Notes: generated from the letters alone by a model not told the origin. A DNA stretch of 36,954 bases from Bacillota bacterium (GCA_023397905.1 JAEWSZ010000139.1:1-36954), one strand, 5' to 3'. Shown: positions 24,513-33,605, counted from the stretch's first letter. Numbers and translations: made by a program.

Positions 24513-25421
24513 TTAAAAAATATTTTTGCTTATATACCTGTCGCCCCTGTCGGGGAAAATAACCACTATATTTACATTTTCCGTTCTTTCCGAGATCACT
24601 CTGGCGGCATATAAGGCCGCACCTGAAGAAGTGCCTGTCAGCAGGCCTTCTTTTTGGGCTGTGAGCCGCACCTCCTGAAGGGCCTGAGAGTCATTTACCT
24701 TTATTACCTCGTCTATCAGGGAAATGTCCATTGTCTCCGGCATAAAGGTATTTCCTATGCCTTCGATGCCATAACAGCCCGGCAGACCACCTCCCATTGT
24801 TGACCCCACAGGATCGGCCAGTATCCCTTTTATATTTTTATTCCGCTCCTTCAGGTATTTCAAAACACCTGAAACAGTTCCTCCGCTGCCCGCTCCGGCA
24901 ACTAAATAGTCTATCCTTCCCTCCAGAGCCTCATATATTTCCGGGCCTGTGGTCTCGTAGTGTATCCTGGGATTGGCCGGATTGGTGAACTGGCTCAGGC
25001 ACACCGAATTTTCAATGGACGAAAGCAGTTCATCAACTTTTTCAAAAGCGCCGCTCATGCCTTCGTCCAGCGGTGTGTGAATTATCTCGGCACCCAGGGC
25101 CCGCATTATAGCCAGCTTTTCATGGGAGAATTTTTCCGGAACCGCAAATATGATTTTGTAGCCTTTATTGATAGCGGCCAGGGCCAGACCTATTCCGGCG
25201 TTGCCGGCGGTGGCCTCCACTATGGTATATCCCTTCTTTAATACTCCGTTTCTTTCAGCGTCCTCAAGCAATGCCACTCCCATCCTGTCCTTGACGCTTC
25301 CCCCCGGATTGAACAGCTCAAGCTTTGCAAAAAGCTTTACGGAATCCTTGATACCTATGTTGTTAAGCCTCAGAATTGGCGTTTTTCCTATAAGTTCACG
25401 GATGTCGTTGTAATATTTCAT
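24513..25421 (-). CDS. cysteine synthase/cystathionine beta-synthase family PLP enzyme, MccA-like
   Basis: A 302-residue fold-type II PLP enzyme. The PLP lysine is in NPGGSVKDR, the substrate loop reads EATAGNAGIGLAL, and the phosphate-binding GAGSGGTVSGV is present. Cysteine synthases have TSGNTG in the loop; the ATAGN form and the pairing with an MccB-like gene recall Bacillus MccA (YrhA), which makes cystathionine from homocysteine and O-acetylserine. Simple cysteine synthase activity is not excluded. The ATG at 25421 has GAGG about 9 nt upstream; the partner gene ends just before it. Last gene of the nitrogenase-like operon. Confidence 0.8.
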   Translation of the reverse strand: MKYYNDIRELIGKTPILRLNNIGIKDSVKLFAKLELFNPGGSVKDRMGVALLEDAERNGVLKKGYTIVEATAGNAGIGLALAAINKGYKIIFAVPEKFSHEKLAIMRALGAEIIHTPLDEGMSGAFEKVDELLSSIENSVCLSQFTNPANPRIHYETTGPEIYEALEGRIDYLVAGAGSGGTVSGVLKYLKERNKNIKGILADPVGSTMGGGLPGCYGIEGIGNTFMPETMDISLIDEVIKVNDSQALQEVRLTAQKEGLLTGTSSGAALYAARVISERTENVNIVVIFPDRGDRYISKNIF

Positions 25422-25429
25422 AAGCCGCC

Positions 25430-26614
25430 TCACTTTCTTCTGGCTTTTTCAAAAGCATTTGCGAGGTCGCTTATTATTACTTCCTTATTTTCTATGCCTA
25501 CCGACAACCGTATCAGATTGTCTGCTATACCCACCTTCTGTCTGATCTCATAGGGTATTGACGCATGGGTCATGCTGGCAGGGTGGCTTACGAGAGATTC
25601 AACTCCTCCCAGGCTCTCTCCCAGTGTGACCAGTTTTACATTCTCAAAGAACAGTTTTATGTCATAGTCCTCCGACAGGACGAAGGAAATCATGGCCCCT
25701 GGACCGTATGACTGCTTTTTATGTATTTCATAGCCCTCTGAATCTTCAAGCCCTGGATAATATATCTTTGTCACCCCGTCATGGGCTTTTAGAAAATCCA
25801 CCACGCAGCGGGCGTTTTCAATATGCCTATCCAATCGCACTGCTAATGTTTTTATGCCTCTTACAAGCAGCCAGGAATCAAAGGGCGGCAAAACTCCGCC
25901 TGTGGCGTTCTGGATGAATTGAAGGCGCTTTGCTGTTTCCGGGTCCTTTACAACCACCAGCCCGGCTATTACATCGCTGTGTCCGCCGAGATATTTGGTG
26001 GCGCTGTGTATTACTATATCGGCCCCAAGCTCCAGAGGCCTCTGTAAGTACGGTGTCATAAAGGTGTTATCCACTATGGTGAGCGCTCCGTATTTTTTTG
26101 CGGTCTCCGCCACTCCCCTGATATCGGTTATGGTGAGCAGAGGATTTGCAGGACTTTCAACAATCACTGCCCTTATACCTCTTCCGGCCCTGTCCTCCAC
26201 CTGTTTCAGATCGGAGGTGTCCACTATTTCATAATCAAGGCCGAAATTTTTAAAAACCTTGTCCAGGACTCTAAAGGTACCGCCGTACACGTTATTTGAA
26301 ATAATAACCTTATCACCGCTTTTCAGCAAAAGCAATACGGCGGTAATTGCCGCCATGCCTGATGCAAAGGCAAACCCGGCGTTTCCGCCTTCAAGCTCGT
26401 TTATCAAAGCCTCCAGTGCCTCTCTTGTAGGATTTCCCGTTCTTGAATATTCATATCCCCTGTGCTGTCCCAAGCCGGTCTGCCTGTAAGTGGATGTCTG
26501 GTAAATAGGTACGCTCACGGCTCCGGTCCGTTCATCTCCGTCTATGCCCCCGTGTATCACCAGGGTGTCAAATATGCTTTGCATGTGCGATTCGGTTAAC
26601 ATTTCACTTTCCAT
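25430..26614 (-). CDS. cystathionine gamma-lyase/synthase family enzyme, MccB-like
   Basis: A 394-residue fold-type I PLP enzyme. Motifs: YEYSRTGNPTREALE, FASGMAAI, the substrate segment VIVESPANPLLTITDI, DNTFMTPYLQ, the PLP lysine in HSATKYLGGHSDV, and SLGGVESLVSHPASMTH. Lyase (MccB/MetC) and synthase (MetB) members cannot be told apart by eye; pairing with an MccA-like gene favours the lyase that turns cystathionine into cysteine. GGAGG lies 7 nt before the ATG. It is 14 nt downstream of the second NifX-like gene. Confidence 0.82.
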   Translation of the reverse strand: MESEMLTESHMQSIFDTLVIHGGIDGDERTGAVSVPIYQTSTYRQTGLGQHRGYEYSRTGNPTREALEALINELEGGNAGFAFASGMAAITAVLLLLKSGDKVIISNNVYGGTFRVLDKVFKNFGLDYEIVDTSDLKQVEDRAGRGIRAVIVESPANPLLTITDIRGVAETAKKYGALTIVDNTFMTPYLQRPLELGADIVIHSATKYLGGHSDVIAGLVVVKDPETAKRLQFIQNATGGVLPPFDSWLLVRGIKTLAVRLDRHIENARCVVDFLKAHDGVTKIYYPGLEDSEGYEIHKKQSYGPGAMISFVLSEDYDIKLFFENVKLVTLGESLGGVESLVSHPASMTHASIPYEIRQKVGIADNLIRLSVGIENKEVIISDLANAFEKARRK

Positions 26615-26628
26615 ACGGATACCTCCAT

Positions 26629-27012
26629 TTAACTTATATTATTTGATATTTGATAATTCTTATTATCATCCCTATTTAATATATCTTCATTTACCAGCTT
26701 ATTCAGCACGCTTTCAATTGGATACGGCGCTTCAAAAACTCTCAGGCCCTTTGAGGCCACCGAGGCCAGAGCGCCTATTCCGATCTGGCTCACGATGACG
26801 GCTCCGCAATCCTCAAGGCTTTTCAGGACCCTGTCGAATTCGTATTCGTCATGCCTCAATATGGCATCAATGTTTCTCAGCTCAAGAAATTCATAGGTTT
26901 TGTCCCCTATTTCATATATATAAAATGTTGACGCCCTGGCGAAATGAAGATCTATATTTACGCCGTCGCTGCTGGCGACAGCTATTCTATAATTTTTTAA
27001 AATTTCTTTCAC
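26629..27012 (-). CDS. NifX/NafY-like cofactor-binding protein 2
   Basis: A 127-residue protein of the dinitrogenase iron-molybdenum cofactor biosynthesis family (NifX, NafY and the NifB C-terminus). Key segments: RIAVASSDGVNIDLHFARA, FEFLELRN-like strand, and VIVSQIGIGALASVASKGLRVFEAP. These proteins hold the NifB-made cluster during transfer. It ends in a polar tail. It is separated from its paralogue by six genes, between MetQ and MccB, which ties the importer and transsulfuration genes to the nitrogenase-like system. Confidence 0.85.
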   Translation of the reverse strand: MKEILKNYRIAVASSDGVNIDLHFARASTFYIYEIGDKTYEFLELRNIDAILRHDEYEFDRVLKSLEDCGAVIVSQIGIGALASVASKGLRVFEAPYPIESVLNKLVNEDILNRDDNKNYQISNNIS

Positions 27013-27027
27013 ACTTATTCCCCCATT

Positions 27028-27870
27028 TTAGAAAGCAGGTATTACTGCGCTTTTATACTTTTCCTCAATGAACTTTCTGACCTCTTCCGTGGTTAAGGCA
27101 TTTTTCAGTGCAACAACCGCAGGATCGCTAACTCTTCCCGTTTTGGTGACAAGAATGTTGGCGTAAGGCGAGTCCTTTCCTTCCCTGAACAAAGCCGTAT
27201 TTGCGTCAATGCCCGCTTCCAGGATCTTATTTGTGTTTGTGATATAGCCGTCAAAATCATTCTGGAGCCTTATAAGCTGCGCCGAATCGATTTCCTCTAT
27301 TTTGATTTTCCTTGTATACTCGGCAATATCCTTAACTGTGGCCGCATGCTCCGGAAGGTCGGGTTTCAATTTGATAAATCCGTTGTCTTCAAGGATTTTC
27401 AACGCCCTGTATTCGTTTGTCACATCATTTGGGATGCCGATGACGGCTCCGTCCGGAATTTCCTCTTTGGTTTTGTATTTTACCGAATAGAGTCCAATGG
27501 GTTCCACATGGATATTACCGGCGTTGGCAAGATCATAGCCCTTTTCCTTTTTTACGGAATCCAGGTACGGCTGATGCTGAAAGAAGTTTACGTCGAATTC
27601 CCCATTGTCCGTATCTTCATTGCCGTGGTCGTTCTGCAATATTGTAATTTCAATATTTACCCCCTGTTCCGCCAGCTTGGGTTTAACAAAATTCAGAAGC
27701 TCCGCATGTGGCACCTGATCGGCCAGCACCTTCAAAGTAACGGGATTGTCCTTTGAAAAGCTTTTTGCGGCAGCGGTATTTTCCGCGCCGTCATTTGACT
27801 TGCCGCACCCCGCGGCCAGCAATGCTATTGACAAAACTGCCGCTGCCATTGATAAGATTTTCTTTTTCAT
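27028..27870 (-). CDS. metQ: MetQ-type substrate-binding lipoprotein
   Basis: Binding protein of a methionine-type ABC importer (NlpA family), 280 residues. The lipobox is LAAGC with C22 as the lipid site. The DQVPHAELLNFVKP, DVNFFQHQPYLD, IGIPNDVTNEYRALKIL and end segments match the family. NlpA proteins bind L- or D-methionine, oxidised methionine or other small molecules, so the ligand here is open. A 7-bp intercistronic stem (27925-27952) between metI and this gene may raise its mRNA level. Confidence 0.88.
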   Translation of the reverse strand: MKKKILSMAAAVLSIALLAAGCGKSNDGAENTAAAKSFSKDNPVTLKVLADQVPHAELLNFVKPKLAEQGVNIEITILQNDHGNEDTDNGEFDVNFFQHQPYLDSVKKEKGYDLANAGNIHVEPIGLYSVKYKTKEEIPDGAVIGIPNDVTNEYRALKILEDNGFIKLKPDLPEHAATVKDIAEYTRKIKIEEIDSAQLIRLQNDFDGYITNTNKILEAGIDANTALFREGKDSPYANILVTKTGRVSDPAVVALKNALTTEEVRKFIEEKYKSAVIPAF

Positions 27871-27963
27871 AATTATTTGTCATCCTTTCCTTATGTACTG
27901 CGTTCTATTGAACTTATTTATTAAACCTATATGAATGCTAGTATTTATAGGTAAAATTTTTTG

Positions 27964-28674
27964 CTACATCAGAAATCTTTTCTTTATTATGTGCTTTGAT
28001 ACCGCATCACCTAAAAATTGAACAAATTGTACCAGAACTATCAGGACCAGGACTGCCGCTATGAGAATATCCGTTTTGAATCTGGAATACCCGAACCTGA
28101 CCGCCACATCTCCAAGCCCTCCGGCTCCAAAGGAACCCGCAAGAGCGGTGGTGGCAATTATGGCGATTATTGCCACGGTAAAAGCTCTCACCAGAGACGG
28201 GAGAGCCTCGGGTATTAAAACTTTGACCACAATATAGTAGTTGGGTGTTCCCATGGCCTTCGCCGCTTCTATTTTGCCTTTTGCCACTTCCAGGATGCTG
28301 CTTTCCACAAGTCTTCCGAACATGGGCACACAGCTGGCTACCAGGGCAAGTATACAGGCTTCGGGGCCATAAGCCCTGCCTATGATCAGCCTGGAAAGCG
28401 GGAGAGTGAGAATGATCAGTATCATTGACGGCAGAGATCGAAGGACGTTTACAATGGCTCCCAGGACCTTGTTGAATACAGGCAGGGGATGGATACCCTG
28501 TTTATCCGTCACCACCAGTACAATTCCCAGTATTACGCCAAGTATGAGCGTAAAAACCGTAGTGAGCACAGTCATATAAACGGTGTCTTTTATGGCCGGA
28601 CCGACTATTTCCCATACGCTTATTCCAAAGGCGCTTTTTAATACTTCAAAGAAACTGCCGTTGTTGAGATTCAT
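27964..28674 (-). CDS. metI: MetI-type ABC transporter permease
   Basis: A 236-residue permease with five or six membrane segments. The EAA loop reads IEAAKAMGTPNYYIVVKVLIP, followed by ALAGSFGAGGLGDVAVRFGY, as in MetI. The ATG at 28674 has AAAGGAGGGGG 7 nt upstream and overlaps the metN stop (ATGA), so translation is coupled. Confidence 0.92.
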   Translation of the reverse strand: MNLNNGSFFEVLKSAFGISVWEIVGPAIKDTVYMTVLTTVFTLILGVILGIVLVVTDKQGIHPLPVFNKVLGAIVNVLRSLPSMILIILTLPLSRLIIGRAYGPEACILALVASCVPMFGRLVESSILEVAKGKIEAAKAMGTPNYYIVVKVLIPEALPSLVRAFTVAIIAIIATTALAGSFGAGGLGDVAVRFGYSRFKTDILIAAVLVLIVLVQFVQFLGDAVSKHIIKKRFLM

Positions 28675-29462
28675 ATGTATTCCCCCTCCTTTACCCATTG
28701 ATTTGCCGCAAATTCCTTATTTATTTTTACAAATAATCTGGCTGTCTCGCTCCTGGGCTCCTGAAAAATATCTCTTACGGTTCCCCTTTCCACGATAAGG
28801 CCGTTTTCAAGAACTGCCATGTTGTTGCAGGAATACTTGATGACTTCCAGCTCATGGGTTATCAATAAAATTGTCAGACCCAGCTTTTTATTTATATCTT
28901 TTAAAAGGTCCAGAACAGACAGGGTGGTCTGCGGATCCAGCGCCGAGGTGGCTTCGTCGCTGAGCAGAACGTCCGGATTATTTGCCAGGGCCCTTGCTAT
29001 TCCCACTCTTTGCTTCTGCCCTCCGCTCAGCTGTCCGATCTGGCAGTTTATTTTATCGCTCAATTCCACCAGTTCCAGTATTTCTTCAACTCTGCGCCTG
29101 ATATGTTTTTTGTCCAGGCCTGCAATTTCAAGGGGATAAGCCACATTCCCGAAAACGGTCCTTGAATCAAAAAGGTTGAAATGCTGAAAAATCATTCCTA
29201 TTTTTTGACGGTACTTATTCAAGTCCCCCTTTGACAGGCTGGTAATTTCATGCTCGCCAATCTGTATTGTTCCCGAATCAGGTGATTCCAGCCGGTTTAA
29301 GCATCTTATCAGAGTTGATTTTCCTGCTCCGCTGAAACCTACTATTCCAAAGATATCGCCTTTTTCCAGGTCAAGATTTATCCCCTTTAAAACCTCCGCA
29401 TCACCGTCTTTGTTCCTGAAGGTTTTATGCAGGTCCCGTATGGTTATAAAACTGTCTCCCAT
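28671..29462 (-). CDS. metN: MetN-type ABC transporter ATPase lacking the methionine-sensing domain
   Basis: A 263-residue ATPase with Walker A GFSGAGKST, signature LSGGQKQRVGIARAL, Walker B VLLSDEATSALD and the switch histidine LLITHELEVI. Enterobacterial MetN has ~340 residues with a C-terminal NIL domain that binds methionine and inhibits uptake. That domain is missing here, so direct methionine feedback is not expected. The ATG at 29462 has GGAGG 5 nt upstream. It directly follows the NifK-like gene (28 nt). Confidence 0.9.
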   Translation of the reverse strand: MGDSFITIRDLHKTFRNKDGDAEVLKGINLDLEKGDIFGIVGFSGAGKSTLIRCLNRLESPDSGTIQIGEHEITSLSKGDLNKYRQKIGMIFQHFNLFDSRTVFGNVAYPLEIAGLDKKHIRRRVEEILELVELSDKINCQIGQLSGGQKQRVGIARALANNPDVLLSDEATSALDPQTTLSVLDLLKDINKKLGLTILLITHELEVIKYSCNNMAVLENGLIVERGTVRDIFQEPRSETARLFVKINKEFAANQWVKEGEYI

Positions 29463-29490
29463 GCCATCCTCCATATGTTGCTCCGTTTTT

Positions 29491-30807
29491 CTATCGGTAC
29501 GTATTCAGAACCCTGTCATATATGTCTTCAATTGCCCTTAAGCCTCCATTGTATCCGGAATAACCGCAGTTGAGGACAAGGCGGTAAGTGACGGGAGCGC
29601 TTATAATAAGCAGATCGGCCTCCATATCAGCAGCTAGATCTCTTTCCCATCCGCTCCCCAGGATCAAGGCTCTGTTTTTCCGGGGCTGCTCACGTATTTC
29701 CTGCTGAATGGCCCCGCCGTCTATTGAAAATGAAACCTCTGCAGATCTCAGATCGGATATCCGGGAAAACTGCTGCCTTATACCGTCTCTGTGGTCTTCG
29801 GGAGTATCGTCGATCACATATTGTTTGGCCGGAATGATCCCGAGTTCATTTAAAAGGAATCTGGAGAAGCCTATTGAATAAGAGGCGTCCAGTATTGTGT
29901 AAAATCTCCTGGGCAGGCCGTATCTGAATTCCAGCATGAAATCCGCCGTTCTCTCGATGAAGGAATAATATTTTTCCTCCTCCTTTTTTATAAAGGCTTC
30001 GGATTTATCTCTGTCCAGGCTGCCGAATACGGCCACTTCCCTTAAAAACCTGGTGGTTTCTATTCCCCCGATGGGTAAATAGGGAAAATGAAGATAAGGC
30101 GTCCCGTATTTCTCCTGGAGATGCTTGACGATCCCCAGACCGGTCCAGGTGCTTATTAGTATGTTGAACTCCGCGTCGGGTATGGTTTTCCACTCATCTA
30201 CTCCCCCGGATTCATTTCCGAACAATATATTTACGATCAAGCCTATGCCTTCCAGTATGCGCTTTATTTCCTCCAGGTTTCCGTTCCAGTAGGGATCCTG
30301 ATATGGCACGGTCGCGAACACGTTCACGAGGCCTTTTTGGGTATTTCCTCCGCTGTTGTGTACATCCACATACTGGTCGATTATGGCATTTACCACCGCT
30401 TCATGGCTCACATAATTATTGCTTTTGAAGCCGCCGGTTTCGGCGTATACTATGGGCTTTCCCTCAGCCTGGTATTCGCCGGTGACCCTTCCCACATCAT
30501 CTCCCACAATATCAGAGGTGCAGCCTGTGAGAACCACATAAAGCTCCGCGTCTATGACCTTGAAAGCCCCGTCTATTACATCCCTCAGCCGGCCTTCTCC
30601 TCCATATACCACTTCCGCTTCACCCGTATTGGTACAGGGTATGGTGTTCCCGCCGGCATAGCCCTCACCCTGCCCTATGAGGCTGCTGACCTTAGAGCTG
30701 CACCCGGGGCCCGCATGCAGGATTGGCACTCCCTTTTTTATGGCCACCACTGTCTGCTGGGCGCCTATTGCACAGGAATACCTGGGCTGCTCAATAAACT
30801 TCAACAT
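29491..30807 (-). CDS. nitrogenase-like beta subunit (NifK-like)
   Basis: A 438-residue protein, shorter than NifK (~520), that should pair with the NifD-like chain. The three P-cluster cysteines are visible: C12 in RYSCAIGA, C36 in HAGPGCSS and C96 in LTGCTSDIVGDD, matching Azotobacter NifK C70, C95 and C153. The end has NCGYSGYNGGLRAIEDIY as in NifK. The N-terminal extension of NifK is absent. Its start overlaps the NifD-like gene by 17 nt, with GGGAGG inside that gene, so the two subunits are translationally coupled. It could be a methylthio-alkane reductase (MarK-like) subunit. Confidence 0.88.
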   Translation of the reverse strand: MLKFIEQPRYSCAIGAQQTVVAIKKGVPILHAGPGCSSKVSSLIGQGEGYAGGNTIPCTNTGEAEVVYGGEGRLRDVIDGAFKVIDAELYVVLTGCTSDIVGDDVGRVTGEYQAEGKPIVYAETGGFKSNNYVSHEAVVNAIIDQYVDVHNSGGNTQKGLVNVFATVPYQDPYWNGNLEEIKRILEGIGLIVNILFGNESGGVDEWKTIPDAEFNILISTWTGLGIVKHLQEKYGTPYLHFPYLPIGGIETTRFLREVAVFGSLDRDKSEAFIKKEEEKYYSFIERTADFMLEFRYGLPRRFYTILDASYSIGFSRFLLNELGIIPAKQYVIDDTPEDHRDGIRQQFSRISDLRSAEVSFSIDGGAIQQEIREQPRKNRALILGSGWERDLAADMEADLLIISAPVTYRLVLNCGYSGYNGGLRAIEDIYDRVLNTYR

Positions 30808-32272
30808 TCACATTACCTCCCAGGAAAGAGAATGGATTCTGCTCCAGCCACCATTTTGTATAAGGCATGCTGCTGTGCTTTGCCAGGTTCGTCACAAATT
30901 CCTTGTTATCCAGTGTTTCCAGAATCCTCTCCGCATAGTTCAGAATCCCCTGATAGCCAAAGCCGAATTGTTCGTCGCCTATGAGAAGCGTGGGTACGCC
31001 CAGCTTCGCCCCCCAGAGCGTCATGCCCCCATGCCTTGCGATCATAATGTCGGGCCGGACCCTGTTCAATATATTTACAAGCTCATAGGCCTGCTTGTTG
31101 CACACATTGTAATTGTGAACATCACCGTAGGTGTTTACGTCATGGGCCAGCGCGTCCGATATGGGATCCCCGTTGTCATATATGGGGTCGTGATGGAATA
31201 TTGCCGCGCCCTGGACCTGGAGTCCAAGCTCTCTTAAAAGCGCTATCAGCGCATGGCCGTGTGCGGCTCCCGCCGTGAGGTATGCCGTTTTCCCCTGAAG
31301 CTTTCCGCGGTATCCTTCAATGAGAGGCAGCACTCTTTGGTGCTCCTTTTCTATATAGTCTTCGATCTCTGCTTCTCTGTCCAGAACCCGTCCCAATTCC
31401 CTGAGCCAATTGTCTGTTCCTGCGACGCCGTACGCAGGCGGCGCCTTTATCTCGGGCACGCCGTATACCTGTTCCAGCGCCGCGCCTATATAGGTTCCAA
31501 GGGTAGGGCATATCTGAATGGTGGCCGCCGCCTCGGAAATATAGGAAAGTTCCGCAACGGTGGAAAAGGGCACGATATAATTTGCCTCATAGCCCAGGGG
31601 CTTCAGCAGCTCGTCAAATATCTGGCTTCCCCAGAAATTTATGATGTTTACCTTGTTGGTTTTCTCTCTGGGAGGTTTTACAATTTTTCTCACAATGGAG
31701 TGATAGGCCGAGTCAAAGCCGGTGGTCCATATCTTCGACCTGAAGCCTTCGCAATAGCAGCCTACGACCGGGATTCCCAGCTCTTCCGTCAGCTCGTTTG
31801 CCACCGACTCCACATCGTCCCCTACGATTGCGGAGGCACAAGAGGTGGTAATGAATATGGCATTGGGACGGACCCGCTCATATACTTCCCTGACCGTGGC
31901 CTCAAGCTTCTGTGTGGCGCCGAAAATAGTGTCCTTTTCTTCTATATTCGAACTGAAATACCGTCCTATTACCGGCGGCAGGTTTCTTTCCATCTGTCCT
32001 ACTCTATATACGAAATTAAAGCCGAAAAAATCTCCGGAACAGCCCACCGGCGCATGATTGATTATAGCCGCATCCTTTATCATGGAAAGCTGGCAGAATG
32101 CGTTTCCGGAGCTGCAGCCCATGCACTGGCTGAAGCTTCTGGTGCTGTCCTGGAGCTTTCCGGACCTGGCGCATTTTACAAGCTCACCGGCAGTGCCTTC
32201 AAAGCCCGTTATGGAACCCAGCCGGACCTCGCGTATCTGTACTTCAGGGCTTTTAATATTTATTGAACTCAC
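30791..32272 (-). CDS. nitrogenase-like alpha subunit (NifD-like)
   Basis: A 493-residue protein. Compared by eye with Azotobacter NifD, the P-cluster cysteines are kept: C53 (C62), C78 in HAPVGC (C88) and C145 in TTSCASAIVGDD (C154). C255 in QICPTLGTYI matches the cofactor ligand C275. The CEGFR segment is kept. The histidines matching H195 (after CEGFR) and H442 (here near IGDEQFGFGYQG) seem absent, which argues against N2 reduction. Two more cysteines, C50 and C60, lie near the first ligand. The start is GTG with AAAGGAGG 9 nt upstream. The closest known role is a C-S cleaving reductase such as MarD, but the substrate is unknown. Confidence 0.88.
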   Translation of the reverse strand: MSSINIKSPEVQIREVRLGSITGFEGTAGELVKCARSGKLQDSTRSFSQCMGCSSGNAFCQLSMIKDAAIINHAPVGCSGDFFGFNFVYRVGQMERNLPPVIGRYFSSNIEEKDTIFGATQKLEATVREVYERVRPNAIFITTSCASAIVGDDVESVANELTEELGIPVVGCYCEGFRSKIWTTGFDSAYHSIVRKIVKPPREKTNKVNIINFWGSQIFDELLKPLGYEANYIVPFSTVAELSYISEAAATIQICPTLGTYIGAALEQVYGVPEIKAPPAYGVAGTDNWLRELGRVLDREAEIEDYIEKEHQRVLPLIEGYRGKLQGKTAYLTAGAAHGHALIALLRELGLQVQGAAIFHHDPIYDNGDPISDALAHDVNTYGDVHNYNVCNKQAYELVNILNRVRPDIMIARHGGMTLWGAKLGVPTLLIGDEQFGFGYQGILNYAERILETLDNKEFVTNLAKHSSMPYTKWWLEQNPFSFLGGNVNVEVY

Positions 32273-32320
32273 AATATACGACCTCCTTTATAGGGATTAC
32301 ATTTATGACGCTTACATTCA

Positions 32321-33199
32321 TTACAGGTTTCCGGCAGCCTCTGTCCTCACTTCGCCTGTTTCCAGAGCAAGAAGGTAATCCCCCCATTTTGCCGCCCATT
32401 TTCTCAGCTCTGAAACCTCCAGAGGCGCTGGGACCTTTGATTCCTCATGGCCTGCGATTTTGGCGGCAAGGGATTTATATATCTGGGCCTGCTTTGAGTC
32501 CGGAGCCGCTTCTATGGTTGTCTTTCCCTGGAGCTCACTTTGGGTGACTGTGACGGATCTGGGCACGTATTCTACCACCTGGGTATTTGTCTGTTTTACA
32601 AAATCGTCTATGATCTCTTTGGAGTAGGGGGCGTTTATTGAATTGGCAATTACGCCTCCCAGCAGCGCCCCTCCTGAATTGGAGTATTTATGGATGCCCT
32701 TGAACAGGTTGTTTGCGGCATACACCGCCATAAAATCCGCCGAGGATACTGTAAAAACATGTTCTGCAATACCCTCCCGTATAGGTACTGCAAAGCCGCC
32801 GCAGACCACATCTCCGAGGACGTCATATATGACATAATCCAGGTCCAGCTCTTCAAACACATTCTGCTGCTTGAAAAGCTGAACTGCCGTAATTATCCCT
32901 CTGCCGGCACAGCCGACCCCTGGCGCCGGTCCTCCCGCCTCAACGCAGTATATTCCGTTGAAGCCGCTGAAAATAACCTCATGGGCCTTTACGGTGTTCT
33001 TTTCCCTTAAAGTGTCCAGCACAGTGGGAATGTAGTTTCCGCCCCTCAGGGTGTTGGTGGAGTCGCTTTTGGGATCGCAGCCGAACTGCATAACCTTGTA
33101 CCCCGCAATGGACAGTGCAGCGCTGAGATTTGACGTGGTTGTGGACTTTCCGATTCCCCCTTTTCCGTATATTGCTATCTGCTTGATTTTTTTTGCCAT
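32321..33199 (-). CDS. nitrogenase reductase-like protein (NifH-like)
   Basis: The ATP-dependent electron donor to the NifDK-like protein, 292 residues. The P-loop reads GKGGIGKST (12-20), followed by GCDPKSDSTNTL. Both [4Fe-4S] ligands are kept: C97 in GVGCAGRG and C133 in DVVCGGFAVPI. R100, the site of ADP-ribosylation in true NifH, is also present. The ATG at 33199 has GAGG 6 nt upstream. It could also be called BchL- or CfbC-like, but the DK partners and the NifB/NifX genes fix it in a nitrogenase-like system. Confidence 0.93.
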   Translation of the reverse strand: MAKKIKQIAIYGKGGIGKSTTTSNLSAALSIAGYKVMQFGCDPKSDSTNTLRGGNYIPTVLDTLREKNTVKAHEVIFSGFNGIYCVEAGGPAPGVGCAGRGIITAVQLFKQQNVFEELDLDYVIYDVLGDVVCGGFAVPIREGIAEHVFTVSSADFMAVYAANNLFKGIHKYSNSGGALLGGVIANSINAPYSKEIIDDFVKQTNTQVVEYVPRSVTVTQSELQGKTTIEAAPDSKQAQIYKSLAAKIAGHEESKVPAPLEVSELRKWAAKWGDYLLALETGEVRTEAAGNL

Positions 33200-33269
33200 T
33201 TTGACCTCTCTCCTATTTTTATAATTGACATTGAAAGCCCTGATTTCCATAACTTATAAATTATTGCGA

Positions 33270-33605
33270 TTATTGCGGCTGCAGGGCGGCTACTTCTTTT
33301 AATGCCGAATGGATCAGGACGGGCATTTCATATGCCTGTATACCTTTTTCGCCTAAAGCCTGTCTGGCGCCAAAGCCTATTTGGCTGACAATTACCGCCC
33401 GGCAGTCCGACAACAGCCCCACAGCCTGTGACATTGATGAAGTGCTGTGTTCATTGACACCGCAGGCGGGCTCGGTATTTCTCATTTCTTTGAAAGACCA
33501 TTTTCCATCAGCCTCTACTTCAAAAACCAGAAACTGCCTGGTGTGTCCGAAATGCTGGTTTACTACCTTTCCGTCGCTGCTGGCCACTGCTATTCTGTAT
33601 GACAT
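33270..33605 (-). CDS. NifX/NafY-like cofactor-binding protein 1
   Basis: A 111-residue protein of the NifX family with RIAVASSDGKVVNQHFGHTRQF, FEMRNTEPACG-type and VIVSQIGFGARQALGEKGI segments. The HFGH motif and a cysteine in EPACG may help bind a cluster. It probably holds the NifB product on the way to the NifDK-like protein. The ATG at 33605 has GGAGG 4 nt upstream; the frame stays open into the nifB-like gene but that part is not needed. It is placed between nifB-like and nifH-like genes. Confidence 0.87.
   Translation of the reverse strand: MSYRIAVASSDGKVVNQHFGHTRQFLVFEVEADGKWSFKEMRNTEPACGVNEHSTSSMSQAVGLLSDCRAVIVSQIGFGARQALGEKGIQAYEMPVLIHSALKEVAALQPQ

Noticed and set aside
30337..32266. 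Long plus-strand ORFs (215 and 337 codons) opposite the NifK/NifD-like genes
   Set aside because: They lack ribosome binding sites and recognisable domains; the minus-strand frames encode clear nitrogenase-like proteins with conserved cysteines.
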